DNA from: Meconema thalassinum
Lineage: Eukaryota; Arthropoda; Insecta; Orthoptera; Tettigoniidae
Direction of reading: 5' to 3'
Assembly: GCA_946902985.2 (NCBI GenBank)
Contig: OX336389.2
Coordinates: forward strand, 985,240,482-985,304,481
Length of the DNA: 64,000 nucleotides
The notes under the pieces are model-generated. The model saw only the letters and a list, made by a program, of their open reading frames with translations, ran no database searches and was not told the DNA's origin. Below, piece by piece: positions 21,666 to 31,890 of this stretch. The stretch's first letter is position 1; every line of letters begins with the position of its first letter. The translations under genes and the position numbers were made by a program.

Positions 21666-22054
21666 CATGAGTTTAAAAACTACATAGGCTATGGTGAAAA
21701 TTTTACCTCATTATAGCACAAGCTGTTACTCATTAGCAGGAACAAGATTTTCCACCGATGTCGGAATGATATTCCTTGTTGTTAAATCTTTAGACGGCTT
21801 ATTCTCCTTTGGATGACATTTCAACGATTTGAAGTGAAGATACAGTTTACGCCACGGTTTTTGGCCAGCCAGTCCCGGTTTCACAGTCGTACAGAGGACA
21901 GTCTACGATCCTCACGCATGTGCAATTGATACGTGAGTTTTCAGTTGCGCGGAATCAAACCCATCATCATATATATTATTTCAGTAGTAGTCTACAAATC
22001 TCTCCTGCGGCGCTCACGATCGTGAAAATTGAGCATTCAAATGAAAGAGAATAA

Positions 22055-22582
22055 ACACTAGCAGTGACGAATTGCACTCTTAATTTCATAAAAATATATA
22101 ATTTCTTTAAAAAATGACTTAGAAAAATGTACGAAGTTTGCGATTTGCAGATACTGTTGCTGTAGGAAAATACGCTCTATCATTGCTGTCCACTTCATAT
22201 TTTGGGTCGCTGTGACGCCTGTTTCATGTCGTGTTAACATTCTGAGGTCTTTCCTTTATCATTTTGCATGGATTTCAGAAACAGTAAATCAAAGAAATGA
22301 GTACTCAAATCGATTAATTTAATAAATATCCAATAACAGGTGAGTGTTACAGCTAAGCTGTCTTTTAATGGACTCAGCACACAAATGATATTAGCAGTGA
22401 CGAATTGCATTCTAATTTGCAAATATTGATGCTCTAATATGCTGCAATTGTGAGTTGTCGTCTAAAACCTTAAAACTATTAACGTTAATTCTCCTACAGG
22501 TCTTTCTTCTATCATTTCGCATGGTTTTCAGGGGGAAAGTGTGGTTTGTGAGCATGCAAGGTTTCTCGCACGGGTCCGCTAG
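22055..22582 (+). mobile_element. Decayed Helitron-like end with internal duplications
   Basis: The right end reads TTCTCGCACGGGTCCG then CTAG (22579-22582) followed by T. It matches in reverse the 3' terminus of the Helitrons at 26897 and 35868. Upstream, AGCAGTGACGAATTGCA occurs twice (about 22060 and 22393) and GGTCTTTC-TATCATTT-GCATGG twice (about 22246 and 22498). The 5' end was not located, so the left boundary is a guess. Confidence 0.5.
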
Positions 22583-22596
22583 TCAATCATATTGCA

Positions 22597-22980
22597 TATG
22601 CCTGAGGCTCGCCACCTGTCCTCTGTATGATTGCGCAATCGGGGCTCACCGGCCAAAAACCGTGGCGTAAAACTGTATGTATGTGTTCTTTATTGCCAGA
22701 CAAACTCCACGTGTGACAATATAATAATTAACAATAAAATTTACAAGTTTAAACAAAACAAAAATATCAAACACGAACACAAATAGAGAAAGGCACTATC
22801 GTCTATCAATAACCACAACCATACAGACATGCTCTATCTATAATAAATCATTTTCATTTTTCATGTTAATAGGTGTGACTAGATACGTCTCATTCCCCTC
22901 CCAATTTTGTGGGGCTCATTAACGTTTTGAAAGACTGATTCTATTTTATTAATTTGCAATTAACTTAGTAACTTAAAATC
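22597..22980. repeat. Dispersed repeat plus possible LINE 3' end (minus)
   Basis: 22597-22673 matches 14785-14850. Just downstream, on the minus strand, GGCAATAAAGAACACATAC gives a poly(A)-signal-like AATAAA followed by an ATAC-rich tail, as at LINE or mRNA 3' ends. No coding remnant is clear. Confidence 0.35.
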
Positions 22981-23059
22981 ATGTCCTTCGTACAATAATT
23001 CAGTCAACTTTGATGTTTGCATCTGTTTCGTACTTGATTGTTGATGGTGCGTGACAGCC

Positions 23060-23225
23060 TAGCAGTTAGTTGCTTGCCTCTCACCAAGGTGAACCGGGTT
23101 CGATAACAGGCTCACACAAATTCCAACATACCCAAATACACGTGGCTATATGACCACGATATCACAGCCCCTAAAGTTCACGGGTATTATGGCCGATGTG
23201 TCCCTAGCCCCTAAATAAAACAAAT
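23060..23225 (+). repeat. SINE, internally deleted
   Basis: A tRNA-like head (AGCCTAGCAGTTAG, GGGTTCGATAACAGGC) is joined directly to the tail (CCAACATACCCAAATACACG, GGCTATATGACCACGATATC). The core is missing, so this is a deletion product. Confidence 0.6.
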
Positions 23226-23296
23226 AACAGCTGTTTCTTGTACGTAAACTACGTGTGACTGGCTGCTTTCAATTAGCACTTGCGTTACAGTGACAT

Positions 23297-23325
23297 TATT
23301 ATTATTATTATTATTATTATTGTTG
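23297..23325. repeat. (ATT)n microsatellite
   Basis: About nine ATT units. Probably a retroposon tail or simple slippage. Confidence 0.9.
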
Positions 23326-23624
23326 GGAAATACGCTTTCGGAGACAACTCTTATTGTAGAATTCAACGAAGTTCCTCAAGGTGTAAATTTCCTATGAGAT
23401 TGTGTGTACAGCAGAGGAATGCTTTTAATGAAAGCAACAGTAATGATGACTAAGACATATTGGATAAGGGTGGCAGGGGAAGTACTGTTCATCCCTATAT
23501 CCCTATTCCCTTATTATAATTGTGAAAGTTTGTGAGTGTGTTATCTCTTCACACTAAAACGGCTGGACGGATTTGGATGACATTTGAAATGGAGATGGCT
23601 TATATCCTGGATTAACATGTAGGC

Positions 23625-23850
23625 TTTGGCGGCTTCGGTGGCGTAGTCGGTAGCATGCTGAGCTTCTATGCCCAAGATAGTGGGTTCAAACCCGGCCGAA
23701 GCCGTCGGATTTTTTAAGAGCGTTAAAAATCCCTCAGTATGCCTTCCTTTGGAGGGGAAGTAAAGCCGGCGGTCCCATGTCATAGATTTATGGCATGTTA
23801 AAGAACTTTCCACTAATTACACCTGTGTGAAGCTAAATTGGATAGGTTAA
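23625..23850 (+). repeat. tRNA-headed SINE related to SINE-F
   Basis: The head GGTGGCGTAGTCGGTAGC and box B GGGTTCAAACCCGGC form a convincing tRNA-like promoter. The body contains ATAGATTTATGGCATGTTAA, a diverged form of the SINE-F signature. Confidence 0.65.
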
Positions 23851-23878
23851 GAATGTAAACAACGCTCTTAGGTTTCTA

Positions 23879-23975
23879 AGTTTGTTGCCAAGAGCCGACT
23901 GCGGTGGCGTCTAGTAGCTAAGTTCTGAACTTGGCATAGTAGTCGTTGACAGTGGCTCTTGGCGGCAAAGGTAGG
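23879..23975. repeat. 97-bp foldback element
   Basis: TTGTTGCCAAGAGCC pairs with GGCTCTTGGCGGCAAA, and GTCTAGTAGCTAAGTTC pairs imperfectly with GAACTTGGCATAGTAGTC. The arms are about 45 bases, separated by almost no loop. Confidence 0.65.
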
Positions 23976-24029
23976 AACTATTTGAAAAATTCTAAGTTGC
24001 ATTCTGTACTTAAATTAAAAAAAAACAGA

Positions 24030-24150
24030 TAACACACACTAATACAGTCATCACAATTAACACCGGTTATCAGACAGATTCTACACACACCCAAAGTACA
24101 CGGGGCTACATGACCGCGTTGTCGCAGCCCCTAAACTTAAGAACCAACCA
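24030..24150 (+). repeat. SINE-A tail fragment
   Basis: ACCGGTTATCAGACAGATTC, AAAGTACACGGGGCTACATG and GTCGCAGCCCCTAAAC are the SINE-A 3' end. Confidence 0.8.
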
Positions 24151-24197
24151 ACGTATAGGCTGCCTTTCATCCTTATATAAAGCTCAATGTTCGCAGT

Positions 24198-24520
24198 TAG
24201 GCCCTCTGAACCAAATCTACACAGTTTCACCGATCTGGACCAAATTTTACATACTTACCCTTTGAAACCCGACAAGTAACACTGTCCACTTTAAATTTCA
24301 AGCAGCCCTCTTCCCTGCATTTAGGCCCTTTGGCACATATCCACACCGTTTCACCGATCTGAACCAACATTTTCGAACTTACACTTTGGAACCCGACGAG
24401 TAACTCGGTCCACTTGAAATTTTGGACATCCCGCTGCATACCGTACATTTAGGCCCTTTGGCACAAATCTACACAGTTTCACCGATCTGAACCACATTTT
24501 ACGTACTTAACCCTGTAGAG
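24198..24520. repeat. Tandem repeat, 2.6 units of about 125 bp
   Basis: TTTCACCGATCTG recurs at about 24226, 24349 and 24478 (spacing 123 and 129). Flanking blocks GGCCCTTTGGCACA, CACTTTGGAACCCGAC and AGTAAC also recur. It lies just upstream of the Helitron helicase relic and may belong to that element. Confidence 0.75.
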
Positions 24521-24599
24521 ATATTACACATGGATCGATAAAATAACATATTGGCAAATCTGAGTTCAAGGAACTGCCGTTCAGAATTGGCCTGGTGTT

Positions 24600-25215
24600 A
24601 AATCTGCAGAAGCTTTCGGTATAGGTTACACGGTCCATGTTCGTAACATAGAATGTTTTCCTTTGACAATGCATCTACACCATGTGCGAGGGCAACCTCT
24701 TTCAAAGATCTCTAAAAGCACAATAATCAGGAATTTTCAATATTTAGAGAGGCATGTGAGGTAAAAGGTTTGCTGGAGAATGTCAATCCCTGGGATGTAA
24801 TACTGAAAGAGACTGCATAATGTACATAAGCGGTCAAGGTGAGAGATATTTTACTATATGTCTATTAATAGCGACATGGTGACGTTAAAATCATCAGTAA
24901 TTGTGGGAAAATTCCATCCTAAATAGCTTAAGGAAATTACTTTTAATTCCCCATATTCCGATAGATTTGCCATTCCAGTGTGCAAGAGTGCAGTTCGCTC
25001 TTCAAACAATATTCACAATTACTATTAACAATGTGCAATGACAAACACTTAACAGAAGCAGTTATACATTTAGACAAAACTTTTTTTTCGTGGGCAACTG
25101 TAGGCTATGTGGCGTGCTCACGAGCATCCAGACAACAAAATCGTTGTCTCAGTAAGACATGCCAAAACCAAAAACGTAATTTTAAAATGTGTTCACATAA
25201 GGTAGCATCGTACCC
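24600..25215 (+). pseudogene. Helitron Rep/helicase C-terminal relic
   Basis: Broken plus-strand translations follow the order of a Helitron PIF1-type helicase. VRNIECFPLTMHLHHVRG lies near 24630-24690, FREACEVKGLLENVNPWD near 24740-24800, LLLIPHIPIDLPFQ near 24940, then RVQFALQTIFTITINNVQ, and finally YVACSRAS near 25110 with HAKTKNVIL. The last blocks correspond to the 'RxQFPxxxxFAMTINKxQGQT' and 'GQLYVACSR' motifs. The reading needs several frame changes and contains stops, so it is dead. The Rep nuclease and most of the helicase core are absent. It shows that autonomous Helitrons existed in this genome to mobilise the short ones nearby. Confidence 0.78.
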
Positions 25216-25639
25216 TGTAGACTTTCTCAACTCTATGAAATTCCCATTTTGCGATTCATAGTCTACTAATATATTACCCATTCAACATTTGATTGCCGCT
25301 GAGCGTGGCTGCGCCAGCGTTTGTTGTTTATTATAGCATGAGCCCCGCGGGGCCGCGCGGAGGACACAGTGATGACAGAGTGCAGTTTGCACATAAGTCA
25401 AGCAGAATTGCGTCAGATAAGCGTCACAGGAGCTCATGTTACCACGGACAGTTAAACGATGACAGGCTATTGTAGCTGAGTCATATCCTACTCGCGCAAC
25501 TGTACCTGTCAACGAAACAGGCTGACGTGTGACACAAGTAAACAAAGAATAGTTCCCATCATGACCGCCGCAATCAATTCGTGAAAGGGTAATACTGTAG
25601 GCATCAGAATTTTCCGAATTGAAATAGACCCACCCAGCC
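25216..25639. other. No gene recognised
   Basis: Short overlapping ORFs on opposite strands; no motif. A GC-rich patch (CCCCGCGGGGCCGCGCGG near 25342) is notable but unexplained. Confidence 0.4.
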
Positions 25640-25650
25640 GAGATTGCTGT

Positions 25651-26860
25651 GATGATGATGATGATGATGATGATGATAATACATTTGTTGTTTTAAGGGG
25701 CTTAACGTCTAGATTATCGGCCCGTAATGGTCTGGGTGATAGCGAAAATGACAATGAAGTAACCAGAACGAAAATTAAGTGAGAAGGAAAATACTTACAA
25801 AAAGGAACTCGGATTGAAACTACTCACAAAATGGAGAGCGATAATACTTACAAAGGGAATTTAGAACGAAAATACTCACAAAAGGAATAGATTGAAAAAT
25901 AAGCACAAAATGTAGGTTAGGTTCAAAATACGTACAAAATGCAATGTAGAGTCGAAATACTTTGCTTACAAAATGCAAGTGGAATTCAAAATACTTACAA
26001 AATGCAAATGAGATTGAAAATACGTACAAAATGCAATTGAGGTTCAAAATACGTACAAAATGTAATTGAAATTGAAAATACAAAATGCAATTTAGATTGA
26101 AAAACGCGCATTTCAGATTCCAAAAAATCACAAAGTGCAATTGAAATTCAAAATACTTACAAAATGCAATTGAAATTGAAAATGCTTACAAAATGTATGG
26201 TAGATTCTAACTACTCATTTGGAATGACAATACTTACAAAATGCAATTTAGATTCAAAATACCCACAAAATGCAATTGAGAATCAAAATACTTGCAAAAT
26301 GCGGTTTAGGTTGAAAATACAAAATGCAATTGAAATTCAAAATACTCAAAGTCCCATCCCCTATATTGAAAGACTTACTAAAGAGCAATTTAGATTGTCA
26401 ATCATTACAAAATGCAATTGAGGTTGAAAAAACTCGCAAAATGCAAGTTACTGTGGATCGTAGACTGAAAAGCACCTACAAAATGAGTGCAGATGCAAAA
26501 AATTCGCTAAATGGAATTTAGATCCACGGGGGGCCAATTGACAAAACACAGTGCGGGAATCTTAAAGAGAAAGAGAATTATAATATAAAGAAAACAAGAG
26601 GTCTGACCCCTCGAAGAAGGAGGGATCAGGAAAGATGAGACAAGGGCCAATTAAAGCGGGAAAGTGGAATACTCCCTCGGCCTCGGATACCCTAATACTG
26701 TCGGGGTCGGGGGTCGGAAAAGAACATGAGTTGACCGTGGGAGGTCGACAGGAAAGAAGATGGGGAGGAGCCCGGCACAAGTAAGTGGAAGCAATGCCGG
26801 ACTCAGCTGGGGTCCCCTGGTCACCAACGCACGTCCCACAAGATGTGAGCCCCTGGGGGA
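25651..26860 (-). mobile_element. Complete 1210-bp retroposon with internal minisatellite
   Basis: An exact 11-bp TSD, GAGATTGCTGT, lies at 25640-25650 and 26861-26871. Read on the minus strand, a 5' block begins TCCCCCAGGGGCTCAC and runs to about 26525 (GCTGAGTCCGGCATTG, CCGACAGTATTAGGG). Next comes a roughly 740-bp array of about 29-bp units (26515-25780). The 3' end is a hairpin (GGGCCGATAATCTAG, GTTAAGCCCCTT), then AAAACAACAA and a (TCA)n tail (25651-25677). No ORF encodes a recognised protein; ORFs in the array are repeat translations. Lengths of relatives: 612 bp at 38100, truncated copies at 17673 and 35125. It is either a non-autonomous retroposon or the 3' part of an unseen LINE. Confidence 0.9.
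25780..26515 (-). repeat. 29-bp minisatellite array inside the retroposon
   Basis: The plus-strand unit is roughly ATACTTACAAAATGCAATTG plus AGATTCAAA. ACAAAATGC starts at about 25934, 25969, 25998 and 26027, giving 29-35 bp spacing. Around two dozen diverged units. The inverted counterpart array is at 35125-35740. Confidence 0.9.
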
Positions 26861-26896
26861 GAGATTGCTGTACTAGAATAGACCAATTATCAGCAA

Positions 26897-27206
26897 CTAG
26901 CGGACCCGTGCGAGAACTCGGCGCATAATGGGTTGTGTGCCCCCATGTGTACAGACTACCCTCCCTGCCCTACTGCTATGCGTTTTTTACGCGACACAGT
27001 TCTAGTAGGGGCTATCGTCTTGTTTATTTGTTAAAAAGCACTTTATAAACAAATATATTTCCGTTGACTTTTCAAGAAATGTAAGATTGTTCCTATACTA
27101 TTGAGACGATTTTGAAGATAATGGTACAAACCGTACCTTCTAACTCACTCTGGTTTAGGAGCTTGTGTTTTGTGAAACATACACCTTAGCGTATTATATA
27201 ATAAGA
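26897..27206 (-). mobile_element. Non-autonomous Helitron, 310 bp
   Basis: Homologous to 35868-36304 but shorter. The minus-strand 3' end is TCTCGCACGGGTCCG then CTAG (26897-26900) with T following. The 5' end reads TCTTATTATATAATACGC preceded by A. Shared body blocks include TATTTCCGTTGACTTTTCAA (plus strand) and AACATACACCTTAGCG. The terminal hairpin is damaged relative to the longer copy. Confidence 0.75.
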
Positions 27207-28097
27207 TAATGCATCATCCCCATTGTCTTCATCGTGTGCGAAGCCGCGGGTATCTGCTAGAATCTGATAAAAAAAAAGAGGTCATGGATTCTTCTTCAAG
27301 GGGGGAGGGGTGGTTGTGCTGTCTCATCCTCCTTGCCCTCCAGATAGTCAGGCTTCCGGAAATTCCTGCACCTCCACCAGTGTCCGGTTGAAGTGGTCGA
27401 CTCATGAAGGTGCATTCTGCTTCAGAATTTGTGGCTAGCTGATCGGTTGTCAGTTAAGATCAGTCGTGTTGGGGCAGATTGGGAAGCACGTCTTTTATTC
27501 GGCTTCCTATGATGCAGCAATATCAAAATATTAGTTTTTGTAGTCAACTAAAATGCTACACATGTTCGGAAACAGGAAAACCCCAAAAAGAATGAAATGT
27601 GAACTTAAGTAGGACTTATCCAAGGTCAGAATTGGAAATCGGGCATTCCTCAGATCTCGAACCCGAACTGCAAAGGGTTGCTGCATTGATTAGTTTTAGA
27701 CAAAATATATGTTTCATGACTTGAGTTATTTTAATGCCAGGAATGTCGTTAAACATAGTAGGAATGTCGTAAGAAGAGGACCTAGGGAGCGTGACCAGAG
27801 ACGATCCTGGTTACAGCGGTGCCGTACTAACGCTCACAATAATGCAGACACGATTCACACACGCGGAGGTGATGGCCACGATGTCTGCAACCAGTAAATT
27901 AGTACGACGACGACGACGTTGTTGACAACTACATACAGTATTGTCCGCAAATTCTCTCCGCAGCGGCGAGCTACGCGGGTCTCGCCTTGCGGGACGTATT
28001 AGGTTGGCAGTACATTCGTGTCGCAGTATACGCAGTCTCACCTGGAACTTGAAATAAGGTAAAATCCCATCCTTTTTCATAGAATGAGTGTTAACGA
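27207..28097. other. No gene recognised
   Basis: ORFs of 60-89 codons have no motif. Near 27840-27900, CACGATTCACACACGCGGAG and GATGGCCACGATGTCTGCAA suggest a diverged SINE tail (plus). Confidence 0.35.
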
Positions 28098-28215
28098 AAA
28101 GAAATCACTCAAATTGGCCACCAGTGCTGAGACTCGAATTTTGGATCTTCAAACGGTGCAGCTACCCATTCCGCGATTGAAGACCACTCGACTACGGTGT
28201 TGGATCCTGTGTTTA
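28098..28215 (-). repeat. SINE-D head fragment
   Basis: Minus strand: CCGTAGTCGAGTGGTCTTC and AATTCGAGTCTCAGCACTG form the tRNA-like head seen at 14068. Confidence 0.6.
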
Positions 28216-30346
28216 ACTTAAATTAGAAATAGTTCACTTTCCGGATCCTTAGCCACACTCTCGTGCGATGCATCTCGAGGGAGAGAGAGAGGGAGAGAGC
28301 AGAGAGTATGTTTCCATATTGATCAATTCTAAAAGAAAATTAATTTTGACATGGGCCTAACAGGAACGTGACAAATTGTACTCACTATAGTTACTTGACA
28401 GTCTACAACAAGGTAGTGTCCCTTCTCTATCTTGCGTAGCCATAAAAACTGTTTTCAAAACATACAGTGTTTGTTTTTTCTCTGTCGTTCGGGGCTCTGT
28501 ATGGGATGCGGAAGTTACTACTGGGGGTGCCTCGCCCCCTCCCCTCTGGGCTATGGCCTGCGGACAGTAGTGCTAGCTCGCCAAGATTCTGTTTCAAGAT
28601 AAGGTAATTTGAAGAGAGGAAATCGGTCAATTTCATTTCAGGATACAGAGTAATATTCTTTAACACTGTGCATTAGGTAATGCTTAACCGTGGGTACCTG
28701 CAAGTTCTTTCTAGAATTGATTCTATAAGCAATACCGTATTTGTGCCTCATTTCGAGCCTCCTTATTCAATTTGTTTCACTCGCTAGTACACACACAATA
28801 AAAGTACGCGTGGCTGATGACCGAGTAGTTCTTAGTCCTTAGAACAAGCAACTATTATCCGCAACGCAGTAAAACTCCGGACGGATGTTTTCGGTGAGAA
28901 ATGGGTTCCTACACTGAAAGAATCTCAAGCATACATCTCATTCTCACATTGTAATAACTATTGGGAGGTAAAATGTCACGGCTGGTGGTTCGAATTCCTC
29001 ATAGAAACCTCTCGGCACGCCGGAAGGCAGAGGTTGATTTCACCGGGCAAAGACAAATATTTCGAATTTACTAAATTTGCCAACTGTTGTATACCTGCAA
29101 AAGTTCCACATGTTTGGTATACAAGCAGCCCCATTATCTTATAATTCCGAAAACATATTGCTCCAAGGCTGGGTTATTACCAAATATTATTTCAGACAAA
29201 AAGTTTTAGACTGTAATGTTTAGAGGACTGTTGACCATTTTAAACGGTTTTTATATTTTGCATATTGAGGGAGATATGTTCTTTTTTTTTCTCGAAAAAC
29301 TCCATTTTTCCCATCCCTGTGGTCAATGGTTAGTGCTATCAAAAAACTTGACTAAGATAAGTTTTTGGCCCTTACCGGTATCCAAAGAATGGTACGAAGT
29401 CTGAATGGATTCGATATTTCACATACCGGTACTGAGAAAGTTATAGCGATATTTCCCTTTTTTTTTTTTGAAAAAGGCCCCCCATTTCCACCCTTTTTGA
29501 CCTATTTTTCCCAGTAACAAACTTGACTGAGATTCTACTGTATATGGTAATATTTTATGTATACATTTGGAAGTGATTGGTGTAAAATGACGGTAGTTAT
29601 CGTGTCAACAAAAAAGTGATATAAGTTATACCTACTGTATATGGATACATAAATTATATATAAACTTTTGGACTGACGGTAGTTTTGGGGTCTGGAGGAT
29701 GTGAAACACGAAAATATGGCGACATTATTTGGAAATTGAGACCTGGTACCCATTGCAATAGGTAACTTTCTCTTGAAATCAGAGAAGTCAAATTCTATAT
29801 TCGCTTTTTTTTAAGGGATTCCGAATGAATCGTTGGGGAGGAATAGCAAGATTCATTCCGCGCCTGAGAGGTTGCTGGATAATTTACAAGACAGAAGGTG
29901 GCAAAATGAACTTGCATCAGTCAACATTATCTTAAGGACATCCATGCATGCCCCAAGAAGTCATAAAATTTACACAGTCTTTAATAAGTTCATGTTTTCA
30001 ATATAATTGTTAATATCGAGCATTTATTTAGAACAGGCGTTCTCAATGTTTCTCAGGTTGTGCACCACCCTCATGCCATAGCAAGTAGTCTACCCGAGCA
30101 CCATTAAATTGAATATTTTATATTAATATTATTACAGTATAATGCAACAAGCATGCGCCCCTTTCCTTTTCCTGTCTCTCGCTCTCTCTCCCTCGCTCAG
30201 ACGTGCTGAAATAGCCAGGGATTCACAGCGCACCACGTATGCTGCAACTGATTGCATGATTCATGCAGATAAGATACATTTACGTGTGAACAGTCGAGTG
30301 GAATCAGCATCTTTCGTGTTACTCATAAAATAGGGATGTCCAATTA
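28216..30346. other. No gene recognised; purine-rich run at 28275-28310
   Basis: An imperfect GA tract (GAGAGAGAGAGGGAGAGAGC) lies near 28280. T-runs at 29281 and 29459 sit within two similar blocks (GGCC-TTACCGGTATCC, ACATACCGGTACTGAG). No protein or known repeat is supportable. The ORF at 29216-29404 is T-rich with no motif. Confidence 0.4.
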
Positions 30347-31205
30347 TCTCTACTTAGTATAAAACAAAGTCCCCGATTCTTGGATGTTACGGGTAAACTC
30401 GAGAGCCACTGGATGGATTTTGATGCTGTTCTCACAATTCTGTAAAGGATATCTCGAGTATGATTTCTGTAGACAATAATTTATTTATGATCAAAGGAAG
30501 CCGAGCAGTAACGTTTTCAGTGGAAAAGTCGAAAAAAAACCTGGCGTCCGAGCGCTTTGTAAGCTTACGCTGGGCAAACCGTTAAAAGTATCGAAATACT
30601 ATGAGTGTAAGAATTGTTCAGCATGAAAAGTTCTACAAAAAAGTCCGCGAGAGCATATGCCTATCTTCTATACATCGCCCACTATAAGTGTTTTTACGTT
30701 TTAATTTTTTCCAAGCATGCCCATTCAACTCTTGAGGCGACAGTTTACGAGCTAGCTAAGGGCGAGTCTATCATCCCTGTTACAGCTTAGCTAGCGGGCG
30801 AACCTATTGCCACAGATACAGCCAGCAGCAAACCGTTGAGTCGTGTTGAGTTATGACTTCTGAGAAGGGTGGTTGTGTTTGGAGTTTCCCTGGAAGTGCA
30901 ACTCGGGGTTTCTTCATTTCGCCTGTGAACTTTTCGTTCCGCAAAATTCACAGTCAAGTTAAGATTGGACGGAAGGGGGATTTGTGTTTCATGCACCTCG
31001 CCATTCTTAAATTACGTCTGACAAGAATTTGTTGCACATGCATCTCCATGATAATATAATTAATAGTCGAGTCAGTGATTTTTTAACCCGTCATGCCGAG
31101 ACGTAAATCGGATATTGGTCGTTGTTCATTGACACTGAGAAATAAAGCGCTTTTCACGTAATGCATTCATAACTGTTCCCGGGCGAAGCCGGGTCGTGTT
31201 CCTAG
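30347..31205 (+). mobile_element. Non-autonomous Helitron, 859 bp
   Basis: The 5' end is TC (30347) preceded by A: TCTCTACTTAGTATAAAAC, followed by AAAGTCCCCGATTCTTGG and ACTGGATGGATTTTGATGC, a wording common at insect Helitron 5' ends. The 3' end carries hairpin CCCGGGCGAAGCCGGG (31178-31193), ten bases, then CTAG (31202-31205) and T. So A^TC...CTAG^T is satisfied. No helicase is encoded; ORFs inside show no motif. Confidence 0.78.
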
Positions 31206-31469
31206 TTTATATTTATATTTCACAAAATGTAACATTCCTGACTGTCAAAACTTGTAATGAAAACACTAGTATTCCGGTTCGTGCAACAGAATTTGAATTG
31301 AAGATTGGATCACAGGGGGAGCTTGTGCTCGCGAGCACTCTTGTCTCGCATGACGAGAGCACCAAATTCCATTTAAAGATCATTGAGGTGCTTGCGAGCA
31401 CCAAGTTGAGAACGTCTGATTTAGAAGCTCGCAAGCACAGATACAAAATCGCACACCATGACTGCGATG

Positions 31470-31735
31470 GAAAACCACCGCAAGTCGAACTGGTTCGCAA
31501 GCTGAGTCTAATCCCGGCGCTGACAGTGACCACCTTAGGTGTGTTGCTCCCCAGGGTTTTCCACATTCTCTCCACCGGATAGTATGGTCTACAGTATTTC
31601 AAGTCCCGGGGCAACAACCCTAATAATTTCTCTATTAATTACACTCCTATAGTCACCACAGAAACACAGGTTTTCAGATAAATCCAACACACACCAAAGT
31701 ACACAGGTCTGATGACCAAGATGTCTCTAGGCCCT
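31470..31735 (+). repeat. SINE-D fragment
   Basis: CTAATCCCGGCGCTGACAG, CCAGGGTTTTCCACA and the tail CAGATAAATCCAACACACAC with GATGACCAAGATGTCTC. The ORFs at 31196-31617 on both strands overlap it and are not genes. Confidence 0.6.
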
Positions 31736-31890
31736 ACGCTCGCTGTGATGCAGTGGATTCGAACTCCACCGTCGACCGTCATTGAAATGGTTTCCCGTGT
31801 TTTCCATTTTTAATTCCAACAAATGCCGGGACGGTACCTCCTAATACTGTAGGTCACGGCCGCTTCCTTCCAACTCCTTGCCCAGTTTTA
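31736..31890 (+). repeat. SINE-B fragment
   Basis: GTGGATTCGAACTCCACCG (box B), TCATTGAAATGGTTTCCCG, AACAAATGCCGGGACGGTAC and GGTCACGGCCGCTTCCTTCC. It abuts the SINE-D tail. Confidence 0.65.

Noticed and set aside
25780..26515. Regular 29-bp repeats looking CRISPR-like
   Set aside because: Units are contiguous and diverged, with no unique spacers and no cas genes; the context is a eukaryotic retroposon with TSD.
31196..31617. Overlapping 128- and 134-codon ORFs on opposite strands
   Set aside because: Mutually overlapping, motif-free, and partly inside a SINE-D fragment and a Helitron end.
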